DNA of 64,000 nt from Yponomeuta sedellus (GCA_934045075.1 OW203744.1:2187001-2251000); one strand, 5' to 3'. Shown: positions 31,046 to 60,934, counted from the stretch's first letter. Program-made: numbers and translations. The notes: generated by a model not told the origin, from the sequence alone.

Positions 31046-33909
31046 GTAAGTTTGTTATTATTTAAAGACACTTTAAATATGCAACTATGCCTTATTTTGA
31101 ATTATATTGGCCCCGTTGTTAGCTAATATAAATTTTATTGATCTAAACAAATATATTAAAAACATAATTCTTAAGTATTGTTTTTGCGTTTCGCACCTTC
31201 AACTCCATTTTAAGGTCCGCGAGAGAGCACTCCCCATATTTTTTGATACAAGAAGAATCGTGGTCCAATAAGCAGGCTCGGGTCAATCAGGTAAGCAATC
31301 AGGTAGTCCGGGTCACAAGCGTTGTTTTCGTTGATTAAAGAAAGTATCACGGTCCGTAGGCAAGCAAGGTCGTAAATAAATGAAATATTCAAACAAACGA
31401 AAACGTAACGACGCCACCAATAGTATTGTGTCGGTCATGCATGTACGAAGTGAGTCTTTTTAATCTGTGGTACGAAGTACGATTAAGATACTCGTACGTT
31501 ACCATACAATGACCGAAAGGAAACGTTTCCCAGTAATAATCGGACATTCGGTCTATTCGTTTATTGCTCTCGCGATCACGGATTGACTGAATGAATAAAT
31601 GAACCGGACCGGGTGACGAATATGGCCGAGAGCGAACGAACGCTGCATGAGAGAGAGTGTGCAGATTGAACTGAACGGAGTGAAATTTTTTCGATCGGTC
31701 TCCCTTCAGCCGGTCGGTCTTTTCCGAACTTTAGAAGTAGGTCGTATGTCGTAGCCATAAAGATTGTTTTTACTTGTTTTGTTTTTTGTTTCATTCATTG
31801 TGTCAATTCTGCGCTGCTGGTTCGCGCGCTAATCCAAGTAGGTACTTTTGTAAAAGTAATACCGTGTTGTTTTCTTGATGTTAGTTTCTCTAACGAATAT
31901 AACATAATATTTTCACTGTGTTATTATAGTGAATTATTGGTGAAGGAGATTTTTCTGTTTCGTGCGCTTTGGGACGCTTATTTCTGTGGTAGTAATCTTG
32001 TTCTGCGAACTAATTTTGTTCTTTGCAAATAACAAAAGTAGCTTATGATAATCTAGATGGTAATAATTATTTCATTGTACGTAGGAAAAAAAAACTACTC
32101 GAACTAAAAATATTTTTTGATTGATTTTTATCATAGTACCTACTTCTAATATAATGGTGGCACGGCAACATTAAAATATTAATCATAAATTAATGGTCCT
32201 GTAAAAATACAGATATAAAAAAAGCATATTTTATGGCTGAAAGGTCAAAACGTTAACGTTGAGATGGTTCTACTATGAGGTCCTAATAGTCCGAATAGTA
32301 CTTATATACAGTACTAGTACATTGTCTCAAATGTAACAGTACGGAGCGATCTTTAAGATGTCGGAGCAGGCCCAATACTAGCAACTAACAGTCAACACAA
32401 TCAACACGCTACGCTCAGCTACGCACAGATTACTCAGCAGTCAAACGGAACACACACATTTTTCCTATAATCTATAGTCATAGCTATGCTGTGACGACTC
32501 CGTCGTTGGCATTAAAAAAAAAAAAGTTCAGTTTCCGTACACAAGACTTGCAACGCCATCCATCGAGAGAAAAAGGAAGTATTTTTACTTTTTAATAGCT
32601 GTCCGAAAAGAGCTCATTCCAAGCTTTACTGGACATACCTACGTATATTATATTATGTTTCGTAAAACGAAACGTAACTGTCAAATCCACAGAACAATTA
32701 GTCAAATCTAAAAGAAATATATCCTTTGTTCTGTGTATTCTGTGGTAAATAGTGCTACCAGATAAAGCAAAATAACACCATTTGGGTGAAGGTGAAATGA
32801 CGACCTCAATGGTTGTAATGAACGCATTTTGCTTTGAATACGTACCAAAAATTACTAAAATCGACTGATTACTGAAATAATAATATTATTTTTTTTGCGT
32901 CTTTTCGACTCCAACACTTTTGTGGACCTAATCATGTCCTTAAAAAAGATATTGTCTCTAGATGTTTTGTGGTCATCGCATCGCACTGAAGTTATATTTT
33001 AAAACTCTTTTACATATATATTGAACTCCTTCAGCATTGATCGATTAGAGCGTCTTTCACTGACGCAGAGCTGGGCGGAGTGGAGCAAAACAGAACAGCT
33101 ACATGGAGCCGTGTTCCTGTTACATTAAATTTGATGTACCGTCCCTCTGTCCTCTGCTTCATGTCCACCGCCGCCAACACCTGCTCGATTCCATTCTGTC
33201 CGGCTCGGAGTCACGTATTCATATATTTTATTAAAAACCCGCTCCGTTCCACTTAAACTAAACAGTTTCCAGTCCACGATGCGTAGATTTTGAGAACTGT
33301 TATTTGATAATTCACGGTTGGCTCCCATCGTCGCTCCAGTGGAATCACAGCCTTATCTTTTTTGAAATCTTACATACACACAGCGCCATGACTACGAAAA
33401 TAGTGACTTCTTGGTTATTTTCCGTTTTGGAAAACGAGCGTTTCTTGAGTTAATTCTATGCCTTTCTGGCATTGTAAATTTTGTAAATTTTAAAATTGTG
33501 TGGTAGATTTTGTTCCAATGGACATGGTTTTGAGCTAAAAAAAAAAAAAAATCGGCTTTGTTGGCCGACCAGGGCTTGGCAACACTAGCCTACTTTTGTT
33601 TTTGTTTTAGTCTGTGTAGTGTCTGCTGTCCATTGTTCTGTGTAACCCCACAGAACAATCATAGTGTTTATATAGTGTTTATATACTCTGTGAGAACAAT
33701 GGACATTTGATTGTGGATTGCGCGATTCAGTTGAAAACAAATGTGAATTTAAAGTCAATACTTTCATATACAGCGTGTTTCCTGGTTAGTGGGTTAAGCT
33801 GAGGTACAAAGAAGTAATTAATTCACTGTTCGGGTTATAATAAGTCCTCCAGAAGCATATTTATATTCAGTTTTAAACGTGGAGGTTATGTTTATCAATT
33901 TCCTTTCAG
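31046..33909. other. Intronic / intergenic, no exon identified
   Basis: Presumed intron of the THAP gene and upstream region of the kinase gene. Short ORFs on both strands carry no motif. 33625-33710 contains an inverted arrangement of TTGTTCTGTG / CACAGAACAA / GAGAACAATGGAC near the probable 5' UTR of the kinase gene. Confidence 0.3.
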
Positions 33910-33915
33910 AAGAAA

Positions 33916-34632
33916 ATGACTGAAGATTTGAAACTTTTCAAGCAGGGGGCTGAAGCCAAGCTCTACATCTGTACCTACCTTGGTCAGCCTACACTTGTAA
34001 AAGAAAGGTTCCAGAAAAACTACCGCCATGAGGACCTAGACAAGACTATTACCAAAGAAAGAATAAAGAATGAAGCCAGAGCTATCGTGCGCTGCAAAGC
34101 AGCTTATGTTAAGACTCCAACTTTGTACTTAGTGGATTTTGAACGCCGACGCATTTATATGCAGCATTTCGAAGGCAGCATCACTGTGAAAGATTTCATA
34201 ATCAATGTTATCACCCCATCGGAACAAAATCTGAATGGTACAGATACTTTGAATGTTATTGCCAAAACTATTGGAGAAACCGTTCGGAAATTACATGACA
34301 ACAATATAATTCACGGGGACTTGACTACATCCAATATGTTACTTGTGGAAAAGGTTAAAAGTGATGGCAACAACAAATGGTTAAAAATTGGAAATGTAGA
34401 GTTAGTGATGATTGATTTTGGTTTGTCTTTTGTGGACTCAAGCACGGAAGATAAGGGTGTAGACTTATATGTCCTCGAAAGGGCACTAATAAGCACCCAT
34501 AATGACTATCCCGATTTGTTTGTTAAAATTCTAGAAGCTTATAAGAATTACAGTAAGAAAAATGTGAAGGAGATATTGAGTAAGTTTGAGGAAGTCAGAG
34601 CTAGGGGCAGAAAGAGGACTATGGTTGGTTGA
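33916..34632 (+). CDS. Prpk: TP53-regulating kinase / Bud32 (KEOPS complex kinase)
   Basis: A 238-residue single-exon coding region. Bud32/PRPK is the small atypical kinase-ATPase of the KEOPS/EKC complex, which works with Kae1/OSGEP to make the t6A modification on ANN-decoding tRNAs. Visible motifs: a minimal G-loop QGAEAKLY (10-17), the ATP-binding Lys29 in LVKERF, the catalytic loop HGDLTTSN (133-140), DFG at 167-169, and the conserved basic C-terminus ending RGRKRTMVG. Length fits the family (human about 253). An acceptor (CCTTTCAG) ends at 33909, six bases before the ATG, so a 5' non-coding exon is likely upstream. All key residues are present and nothing suggests decay. It is convergent with the minus-strand THAP gene. 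Confidence 0.95.
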   Translation: MTEDLKLFKQGAEAKLYICTYLGQPTLVKERFQKNYRHEDLDKTITKERIKNEARAIVRCKAAYVKTPTLYLVDFERRRIYMQHFEGSITVKDFIINVITPSEQNLNGTDTLNVIAKTIGETVRKLHDNNIIHGDLTTSNMLLVEKVKSDGNNKWLKIGNVELVMIDFGLSFVDSSTEDKGVDLYVLERALISTHNDYPDLFVKILEAYKNYSKKNVKEILSKFEEVRARGRKRTMVG

Positions 34633-34636
34633 TTGA

Positions 34637-34642
34637 AATAAA
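34637..34642 (+). promoter_or_regulatory. Poly(A) signal candidate of Prpk
   Basis: AATAAA begins four bases after the TGA stop. The closeness implies a very short 3' UTR unless a later, non-canonical signal is used. Confidence 0.45.
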
Positions 34643-35143
34643 TTTTTAACATAAAACATAAATTGGCATTTTACTTTATTGCTAATGCAAACATTTTTTG
34701 TACTTGATTCATTTTTTTAAATGAAGACTTTATTATTGTTATTTTACCTATTTTAATTTTATTTTATTCGTCTGAACATAGTACCTATCTAGACAAGAGT
34801 GCTTTGACTCTCAAAAGTGTGGCTTTTTACTCATTTACTTAATAAATAAGTAAATGGGGCTCAGACAGCTATTATGGACTATTAGTCCATAACACCGATC
34901 ACATAAATAAGAGACGGGACCTCCCTATATGCTTTTGTAATGAGTTTAGCCCCGTTAGCAATCCAACCAATAGAGCAAAAATGCAATGTCAAAAGTGCTA
35001 CCAACATAACAACTTGTCTGTGCATTAGGGACGTCCCGTTACATTGGTACTACATTTATCGATATCGATAAATTTTCATCCAGGGGCTCCGCAGTTAGCC
35101 TAATAAAATTAATAAAAATCAATGTTTTCAATAAAACGACAAA
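34643..35143. other. Intergenic between convergent genes
   Basis: AT-rich, no repeat recognised. Separates the kinase gene from the stop codon of the minus-strand THAP gene. Confidence 0.4.
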
Positions 35144-38100
35144 TCAAATTAGTATTTTATTATTGATTATCAAATCACAATAATTGTGGTCAAGGTCTAT
35201 TGAATTTATTTCAGCAGCTATTTGGTTTTTCCTTATAGGTGTCCAATCTGAGCGAACTTCATCAATCGGTGGTTTGGATTCAGGTGCTGAAATCGTCAAA
35301 AAAAGTTGAGTCGTTATTGATTATTAATTTGTTGGTAAACTATGCTACTTACCGGGATAGTTCTGATAAATATGCTGAGATTCCAGGCCACAATAATTGT
35401 GGTCAAACCCTACTGGACCAATAGCAACAGCTGATATTTTGGCTGCTGTACAAGGTGCTGAAAATGATAACACTTTGTAATTTATCAAAGTAAACAAACT
35501 CTAGTTACAAAAAACTTCAGCGATACATGAAAAGTCTACGTACCAGAGTTGTTTTGTGAAGCTCGACAACTAATAGGTTTTTGTATAGCTGAATCTGAAA
35601 ATAAACAATTGCAAGAATATAAAAAACCTATTTAGAGGCTAAAAATTTCACCCATGCCGGGATTCGAACCCGCAACCTCTGGCTATCCGTACCAGCGCTC
35701 TACCAATTGAGCCAATGGGCGACTCACGGCATCAGTGAAATTTCGAACCTCTTTACAATACTATTCTCTGTATTACGTACAGGCAGCGACATCTGACTTA
35801 AGCAAATTGCATTACTTACAGCCCCGACCACCTACTTTGCAGTTAGGTTTAACATCGGAACGGTATCACTGTACCCACATGATTACACTATTTTTATTTT
35901 TAATGCACTAACCCGTGCTAAGGAACAAATTTAAAAACCTATTTAGAGGCTAAAAATTTCACCCATGCCGGGATTCGAACCCGCAACCTCTGGCTATCCG
36001 TACCAGCGCTCTACCAATTGAGCCAATGGGCGACTCACGGCATCAGTGAAATTTCGAACCTCTTTACAATACTATTCTCTGTATTACGTACAGGCAGCGA
36101 CATCTGACTTAAGCAAATTGCATTACTTACAGCCCCGACCACCTACTTTGCAGTTAGGTTTAACATCGGAACGATATCACTGTACCCACATGATTACACT
36201 ATTTTTATTTTTAATGCACTAACCCGTGCTAAGGAACAAATTTAAAAACCTATTTAGAGGCTAAAAATTTCACCCATGCCGGGATTCGAACCCGCAACCT
36301 CTGGCTATCCGTACCAGCGCTCTACCAATTGAGCCAATGGGCGACTCACGGCATCAGTGAAATTTCGAACCTCTTTACAATACTATTCTCTGTATTACGT
36401 ACAGGCAGCGACATCTGACTTAAGCAAATTGCATTACTTACAGCCCCGACCACCTACTTTGCAGTTAGGTTTAACATCGGAACGATATCACTGTACCCAC
36501 ATGATTACACTATTTTTATTTTTAATGCACTAACCCGTGCTAAGGAACAAATTTAAAAACCTATTTAGAGGCTAAAAATTTCACCCATGCCGGGATTCGA
36601 ACCCGCAACCTCTGGCTATCCGTACCAGCGCTCTACCAATTGAGCCAATGGGCGACTCACGGCATCAGTGAAATTTCGAACCTCTTTACAATACTATTCT
36701 CTGTATTACGTACAGGCAGCGACATCTGACTTAAGCAAATTGCATTACTTACAGCCCCGACCACCTACTTTGCAGTTAGGTTTAACATCGGAACGATATC
36801 ACTGTACCCACATGATTACACTATTTTTATTTTTAATGCACTAACCCGTGCTAAGGAACAAATTTAAAAACCTATTTAGAGGCTAAAAATTTCACCCATG
36901 CCGGGATTCGAACCCGCAACCTCTGGCTATCCGTACCAGCGCTCTACCAATTGAGCCAATGGGCGACTCACGGCATCAGTGAAATTTCGAACCTCTTTAC
37001 AATACTATTCTCTGTATTACGTACAGGCAGCGACATCTGACTTAAGCAAATTGCATTACTTACAGCCCCGACCACCTACTTTGCAGTTAGGTTTAACATC
37101 GGAACGATATCACTGTACCCACATGATTACACTATTTTTATTTTTAATGCACTAACCCGTGCTAAGGAACAAATTTAAAAACCTATTTAGAGGCTAAAAA
37201 ATTTAAATTAAATTAAAAAAAAATTTTTAGCCTCTAAATAGGTTTTTAAATTTGTTCCTTAGCACGGGTTAGTGCATTAAAAATAAAAATAGTGTAATCA
37301 TGTGGGTACAGTGATATCGTTCCGATGTTAAACCTAACTGCAAAGTAGGTGGTCGGGGCTGTAAGTAATGCAATTTGCTTAAGTCAGATGTCGCTGCCTG
37401 TACGTAATACAGAGAATAGTATTGTAAAGAGGTTCGAAATTTCACTGATGCCGTGAGTCGCCCATTGGCTCAATTGGTAGAGCGCTGGTACGGATAGCCA
37501 GAGGTTGCGGGTTCGAATCCCGGCATGGGTGAAATTTTTAGCCTCTAAATAGGTTTTTAAATTTGTTCCTTAGCACGGGTTAGTGCATTAAAAATAAAAA
37601 TAGTGTAATTGCAAGAATAGTCCGAAAAAAAAATAGTTTGTTCCTGTTTACCACATAACTGCATAATTGACTATGTAACTATCAAATACATTTTTATAAA
37701 AAAATATTTTAAGTTAAAAATTAGTAAAAAAAATATTTTAGTAATTCCAATCACTAACCAGTTTCAAGTGATGCGACGTGGCTACGTGGTAAGGAAACTC
37801 AGCTAGTAAGTAATCAGGAAGAGGAGGCGCATTTATAAGTAGAGAAGATACAGCCCTGTAAAAAAATGTTTATCAAAGTATGTCATTTACGTATTAAGAC
37901 GTAATAATAATATTGCGTTCTAAATGACGGAGCAAAATATATTCAAATGTTCGACGTAAAGCAAGGCGTATTTTGTGTTTTATTACATAATTATTCATGA
38001 AATGTAGTGTTACATTATAAGTTTATAACACAACTCACCATTTCTTTAATCGGCTTCCTTTTAAAATAGTTGTAAAAATCTTTCGGCCGGAAATGATCTC

Positions 38101-38613
38101 TACAAACATATTTATGTTGGTGGAGTTTTTCGATGGGGATGTACGATATAAGATCTTCCACAATTTTCACCCATTGTCTGCATCTAAAAAAAAAACAACA
38201 TTCAATGCAGCCACTAATAGTGCATCGTTGAAACATTGTTATGGCTTACAGCAATTCACCCGTCATACACTGAGTAGTAATTCTGACCAAGGTACTTATC
38301 AGATATTTTTTTATCGATATTGAATATGTGTATGGCACATCACTATGACATTGAAACATCTGAGTATTTTTCTCATAGTATATTAATTACGTTATTTAAC
38401 ATAATTTATGATCTTGCTCTTGTGCAAGATGACAAAAACTGTAGCCAGAAATACTTACCGGTCTTCATCCCTAGGAAATTTACCCATAAACTTTCTTTTG
38501 GTACCCTTTGACCGGCTGCATCTTATTTTACAAATGGCACAAGTTCGACACCATCCGATCAATGCCAATATTAAAAGAAAATCACTAAACACTGTACAAC
38601 AAGATACACACAG
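35144..38613 (-). CDS. THAP-domain protein with two HCF-1-binding-type motifs (multi-exon)
   Basis: Exons on the minus strand: 38613-38459 (5' end unresolved), 38183-38039, a possible exon 37855-37755, then 35594-35544, 35457-35353 and 35286-35144 (stop at 35146-35144). All but the uncertain middle exon have consensus acceptors and donors, and the last three join in matching phase 1. The first two exons make the THAP finger: CAICKIRC, FPRDEDR, the W of RQWVKIVEDL, and YVCRDHF (C-X2-H intact). The last exons each carry D-H-N-Y (FDHNYCGLE and LDHNYCDLI). D/E-H-x-Y is the HCF-1-binding motif of vertebrate THAP factors, so a role in HCF-1-linked transcription is likely by inference. Oddity: the finger's frame has no ATG. 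ATG at 38554-38552 gives M-V-S-N and is then one base out of frame (TT at 38541-38542). That is either a frameshift, a sequence error or an unseen upstream exon. Confidence 0.7.
35622..37606. mobile_element. 311-bp tandem/inverted array of SINE-A in a THAP intron
   Basis: Five minus-oriented units start at 35622, 35933, 36244, 36555 and 36866, exactly 311 bp apart. A partial unit (37177-37200) and an AT-rich centre (37201-37223) follow, then one full plus-oriented unit (from 37224) and 72 bp of another (from 37535). The units are almost identical. Each carries a tRNA-like segment with intact A box (TGGCTCAATTGG) and B box (GGTTCGAATCC). AATTGCAAGAATA occurs immediately outside both ends (35607-35619 and 37607-37619), implying one insertion event with a 13-bp duplication. 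The left copy of that duplication lies 10 bp from the AG-adjacent base of the 35594 exon, so the array starts within ~25 bp of a splice acceptor. Confidence 0.9.
37466..37537 (+). other. tRNA-like segment of the array (pol III promoter-like)
   Basis: The D arm (GCTC/GAGC), a 5-bp anticodon stem with loop ACGGATA, and the T arm with loop TTCGAAT can be drawn. The acceptor stem is one pair short and offset, position 33 is C not T, and there is no room for a Ser-type long arm although the anticodon would read GGA. I therefore treat this as SINE head sequence rather than a functional tRNA. Five minus-strand equivalents precede it. Confidence 0.65.
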
Positions 38614-39030
38614 CTAGATATTGAACAAACTTAAAACACAAAAATTTTAACTAGAAAACGTTCTAATATGTGCCGCGTTCCGCCATATTTGTTATGTTTT
38701 CAGTTTGACATTGACAGCAAAGAAAGAGTAAGTAGTATTAAAGAGTGAGACAAAAATATGTCCGCCATTAAAACGGGGCTAAATGCGAACAAAAATTTCA
38801 AAGTTCCTACTTGCGCTAGGCTGACACCGATGTCAAGTCCATAAATGTCTGAGCGCCTTTAAAAGAACATTTTGTACCTACCTACATTCAAAATAATTAT
38901 GTCATACAAATAAATGCCACAGAACAAACAAATTCATTCTAACAAGCTAACAAGTAGTCTGTGAAAGCGACATGACATAACCTCAAAAAACTGAATTTTG
39001 TGTTTTATCTTTTCCGTAAAATATAATAAA
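38614..39030. promoter_or_regulatory. Divergent promoter region between THAP gene and mRpL39
   Basis: Only about 420-480 bp separate the two outward-facing genes. No repeat is present, in contrast to the surroundings. It contains TGTCCGCCATTAAAACGGGG and CTTGCGCTAGGC words. No TATA box. A shared bidirectional promoter is inferred from the geometry. Confidence 0.5.
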
Positions 39031-57354
<18,324 letters not shown>

Positions 57355-57427
57355 CGTGTTGGATCTGATTCGCCCTTTCACCAAATTACAATAGGCATGA
57401 CGAAAGATTTTAAAATCCTCTTCGGCT

Positions 57428-58270
57428 GGGCGCATGTTGAGACACAGGCGACGCAGCACAGCGCATCACAGTTCAGTACAGGGCAGGGCAGTTGAGGCAG
57501 ACGTAGGCCTCCAACGCATGTTGCGACGCAACTATTAGATTAGATTAGAACTCTTTAGTGTACACACCAGAAAACAAAATACATAATAAGGCTTACACAT
57601 CTAAGCTATTGCCGTATACAATTGGCGGTCTTATCGCTAAAAGCGATCTCTTCCAGACAACCTTGGGATGGATAGAACTGAAAGATGAAGAGAGTAGGTA
57701 GGTAGGTGTACATGGAGTATACAGGAAGAATATGTACATAAACTGACTTACAACTAATATTCATATATATTTAATAAAATACATAAACTAGGCCATATAT
57801 ATAATATTATTGATGTATAAATTATACAAACATACATACTTAGTTATATAGTTATAATATAATAATACATACATTTTACATGAAATCAAAAAACAACGAA
57901 AACTTACTATGATTACTATGTAGATAATCATCATTCGCTCCATTCCTTGGCAATTCTCACCTGTAATAACTCGTTCAATGTCTTTTTTGAATAGTCTGGA
58001 TGATTTGTATCATACAATGTTCACAGCGAACTAATACAATTAAATGTTCTGTCATTGCAACAAAATTGTTAGTAAACACGCCTCGACGTGCACGCGTCGC
58101 GCAGAAGTCTGTGCCGGCACTACAACAAGACGCAGAGCAGGGCAGACACATGTCTGCGTCGCACGCGCCTGCGCCGCAGCGTACGTAGCTCAATGACGTT
58201 CCACGCTTTACTAAATCTACGCTGCGCTGCGTCGCCTGCGTCTCAACATGCATCTCAACGCGCAGCCTTA
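57428..58270. mobile_element. Unclassified inverted-repeat element hosting a LINE tail
   Basis: GCGCATGTTGAGACACAGGC + GACGCAGC at the left and the complement of ATGCATGTTGAGACGCAGGC + GACGCAGC at the right (about 58217-58255). Subterminal CGCAGC-rich sequence lies on both sides. A minus-strand LINE 3' UTR (57536-57930) lies inside. The ORFs around 57975-58342 follow the repeated GC-rich sequence and are not convincing genes. Confidence 0.5.
57536..57930 (-). repeat. LINE 3' UTR, inverted relative to the 16690-17760 copy
   Basis: The tail TTAGATTAGATTAG is at the left, followed by TGTACACACCAGAAAACAAA, CAATTGGCGGTCTTATCGCT, CTCTTCCAGACAACCTTGGG. Very similar to 17380-17760 over the whole length; lacks part of the upstream UTR. 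Confidence 0.8.
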
Positions 58271-58418
58271 TGCGGGGATCCATTAATTGTTTACAAAAAA
58301 ACCTGTATTTCAGTAAAAAACTTTACGTTTAACGAAGCTTAAATCCATTTTTTAAAATTATTTTAAATCCGTGGGAAAACACCTCGCAGTGTCATGCCGT
58401 CGAGAAGGACGTCACGCC

Positions 58419-58729
58419 CTGAGTGCTTAGTGCGAGTTTGACAGATCCAATCGAATAACTTTACTACCGCGTTAATCGAACATTGAGTAGTGAGTATGAG
58501 TACGTTAACCGTTTGAACTGGCAAAACGCTGTCACAGTACAACTAGCACTCGCGATTATTCGTGCTTTGGCTGGTAAACGTGTTCACTTCTCAACGTAAA
58601 CCATTACAACTCGCACTCAGCAATTTTAATTTCCATACTTGTCGCTAGGTGGCGCTTCCTCGATGCCATAGAAATATAAGTTTACGTTAACGCGATCGAG
58701 TAGTTAAAAAACTCGCACTCTGCACTCAG
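58419..58729 (-). mobile_element. MITE family C, copy 3
   Basis: 311 bp, minus orientation. Ends CTGAGTGCTTAGTGCGAGTT and ...AAAAACTCGCACTCTGCACTCAG. Confidence 0.8.
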
Positions 58730-59989
58730 ATAAACAAAGATCGTCATCTAGTAGTCACAACAAAGCACGAGTGAAGTTTACCAGGGTAAACCTAAGCGTG
58801 ACGTCGCGCGGTGTGACTGGTGTTTCAGTCAAAATGGCTGAAAGCAGTATTATAATCTTTTGTTTTGTTGAAAATATTGGTAATCTCTTTTTTTTTCAAT
58901 AAAACTAAATCAGTGTTTTAAATCCTTTCAATATGTATTTTCCCATAATATCGTTAAATCTTTGATTATTTCATACAGTCGACACGCCTATTAATAGTTC
59001 ATTATGACCATTCGATGTAAATTACGAGACGACTCTTCCTACTTATTGATGGGGCGTTCGAGTATGACATAACACACTTTTATCTACTCTGATACTATAA
59101 TACAAAGATTAACTGAAAACAAAACACATGCCAAAAATAAAAAATGTTTTATTACGATACAGGTCTTGTATGGACACCTGTATAATAATATAACTTTTTA
59201 ATCATAACGATACACCTATACAACCTCCAGCTGGACCAAGAAGGTTGAACCTCTATTTTTTTAAAAAAGGTTTCAATACGCGGCGACAACACGCATGCGC
59301 AATCGATGTTTGCGCCTTGGCGCCAACATTTTACATTTAAAAAAACTTTTCAATATTTAAACAAAGTTTTGTTCTGTTTAATATTATTTTATGTATTGTA
59401 GTATGAGAGTAGATAAACTTGTTTATGATGGATGACACTATATAACTTGGTAACACTCGTGTGATACTATAAAAAAACTCGCCTCGGCTCGTTTTTTTAA
59501 AACACACTCGTGTTATAAGAATCCTTATTTTGCAACAGTATCATCACAGACAAAGAAGGTATTGTCTGTGGTATCATAAACTACTATTAGCGTAGGTATT
59601 GTTACGAGTATGTAGGATTTATTTTAATTATTAATTTTAGTATGTTTGTTGTATGTGGTTGTTAAATGATATATATTCATATTAGGTATAGTTAAGTACG
59701 TATGTATTTAAATGATCGTGGATAAGCCCTCCCCCTCTTCTACTTTGAGTATTTTGCCCAGCCATTATCCACAAACCAAAGAAAGACTAGAAGAAAATGC
59801 CACATAGCATTAAGTACGCGTTTGTAACAAATACTTTGTGTTTAGTGAAATAAATAATTGTAAGAATGATAATACGCCATTTTTTATGTTTCTGTGCCCC
59901 CCTCTTGACTAAACGTGACGTACAATACAAGATAAAACTAACATACTGTACCAGCCACACTCAAAGTGTGTTCCACGATACCCTACGCG
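58730..59989. other. Unassigned intergenic DNA
   Basis: No gene recognised. AT-rich, with a few GTGTTATA / AACACGAG words. No repeat family copies seen. Confidence 0.35.
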
Positions 59990-60085
59990 CGGAATGCGGA
60001 GATGATCTGTTAGGATCTTGGCACGTGGCAGTCCCTGGTCTCTGCCTACCCCTCTGGGATACAGCCGTGAGGTTATGTAATTGTA
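59990..60085 (+). repeat. Dispersed coding-derived repeat fragment
   Basis: GGATCTTGGCACGTGGCAGT, CCCTCTGGGATACAGCCGTG. Same family as 17812 and 27030. Confidence 0.45.
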
Positions 60086-60220
60086 CTTTTGTTATGCTTA
60101 TTAATTAAGATTTTATTTATACAGTGGTTTTATCAATTGGGTTCCGTAAAGTATTTCGCTTTCCAAAAGGGTTCCACCACCAAAAAAGTTTGTAAACCGC
60201 TGTATTATACAATAAAGGCC

Positions 60221-60352
60221 TTTGTTCCCGATGTCCCCCACTATTTTTCCACCACTGGCGGTCAACGAGAAGAAAAGATGCGATGTCCCCCAATGGGGGC
60301 CAACCCTACCGAAATCCTCACGTTGACCACCACTGGTGGACATTGGGAACAA
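60221..60352. repeat. Imperfect fold-back segment
   Basis: TTGTTCCCGATGTCCCCCA...ACTGGCGGTCAACG pairs with CGTTGACCACCACTGGTGGACATTGGGAACAA-like sequence at the right. CCACCACTGG words recur to 60380. Class unknown; the ORFs here (60089-60442 plus, 60113-60403 minus) are probably shadows. Confidence 0.45.
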
Positions 60353-60617
60353 CTTAGTTGCGTGGTCCTCCGGTGGTGGATATCGAAACTGAACATGTCG
60401 CATTGTCCCTCACTGCCTAATTATACATGTTTGTATTACTAAAGAATTTTCTTTCAATAAGGTCTGTAAATATAGACTATTTACTAAAATACAAAAACAA
60501 AATATTTTTCAATTCAAATCAAATATTTTTCTTAGTTTTACCATTGAATTTAAAGTATTCCTTACTTTAAATTCGTACCATTGAATTTAAAGTATTCCTT
60601 ACTTTAAGGTCGCAATA

Positions 60618-60870
60618 TGAAAACCTATTTAGAGGCTAAAAATTCCACCCATGCCGGGATTCGAACCCGCGACCTCTGGCTATCCGTGCCAGCGCTCTTT
60701 CCAACTGAGCTAATGAGCGACTCACCGGCATCAGTGAAATTTCGAACCTCTTTACAATATTCTCTGTATTACCTATGTACAGGCAGCGACATCTGGCTGA
60801 GGCTGGGGTAAAGAGGTTTTAAAACTGACCTTAGCACGGGTTAGTGCATTAAAAATAATAGAATCATAGT
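60618..60870. mobile_element. SINE-A fold-back copy
   Basis: Minus arm from AAAACCTATTTAGAGGCTAA to CAGGCAGCGACATCTGG, then the plus-oriented tail GAGGTTTTAAAACTGACCTT...TAAAAATAATAG. B-box complement GGGATTCGAACCC intact. The ORF 60617-60811 is a shadow. Confidence 0.7.
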
Positions 60871-60934
60871 ACGAAGTTTAGTAATATGGCAAAACATTGT
60901 GGGGTCTAAGCCTGTATATCGATTGAATGTGGGA

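Noticed and set aside
30829..34632. Fusion of the THAP exon to the PRPK kinase
   Set aside because: Splicing the phase-1 donor at 31045 to the acceptor at 33909 puts a TGA in frame within five codons.
36244..37176. CRISPR-like regular array
   Set aside because: The units are 311 bp of almost identical sequence with no unique spacers, contain tRNA-like parts, and the setting is an animal genome.
57975..58342. ORFs in the GC-rich CGCAGC region
   Set aside because: They lie in the inverted-repeat arm of an unclassified element, overlap on both strands and have no motif.
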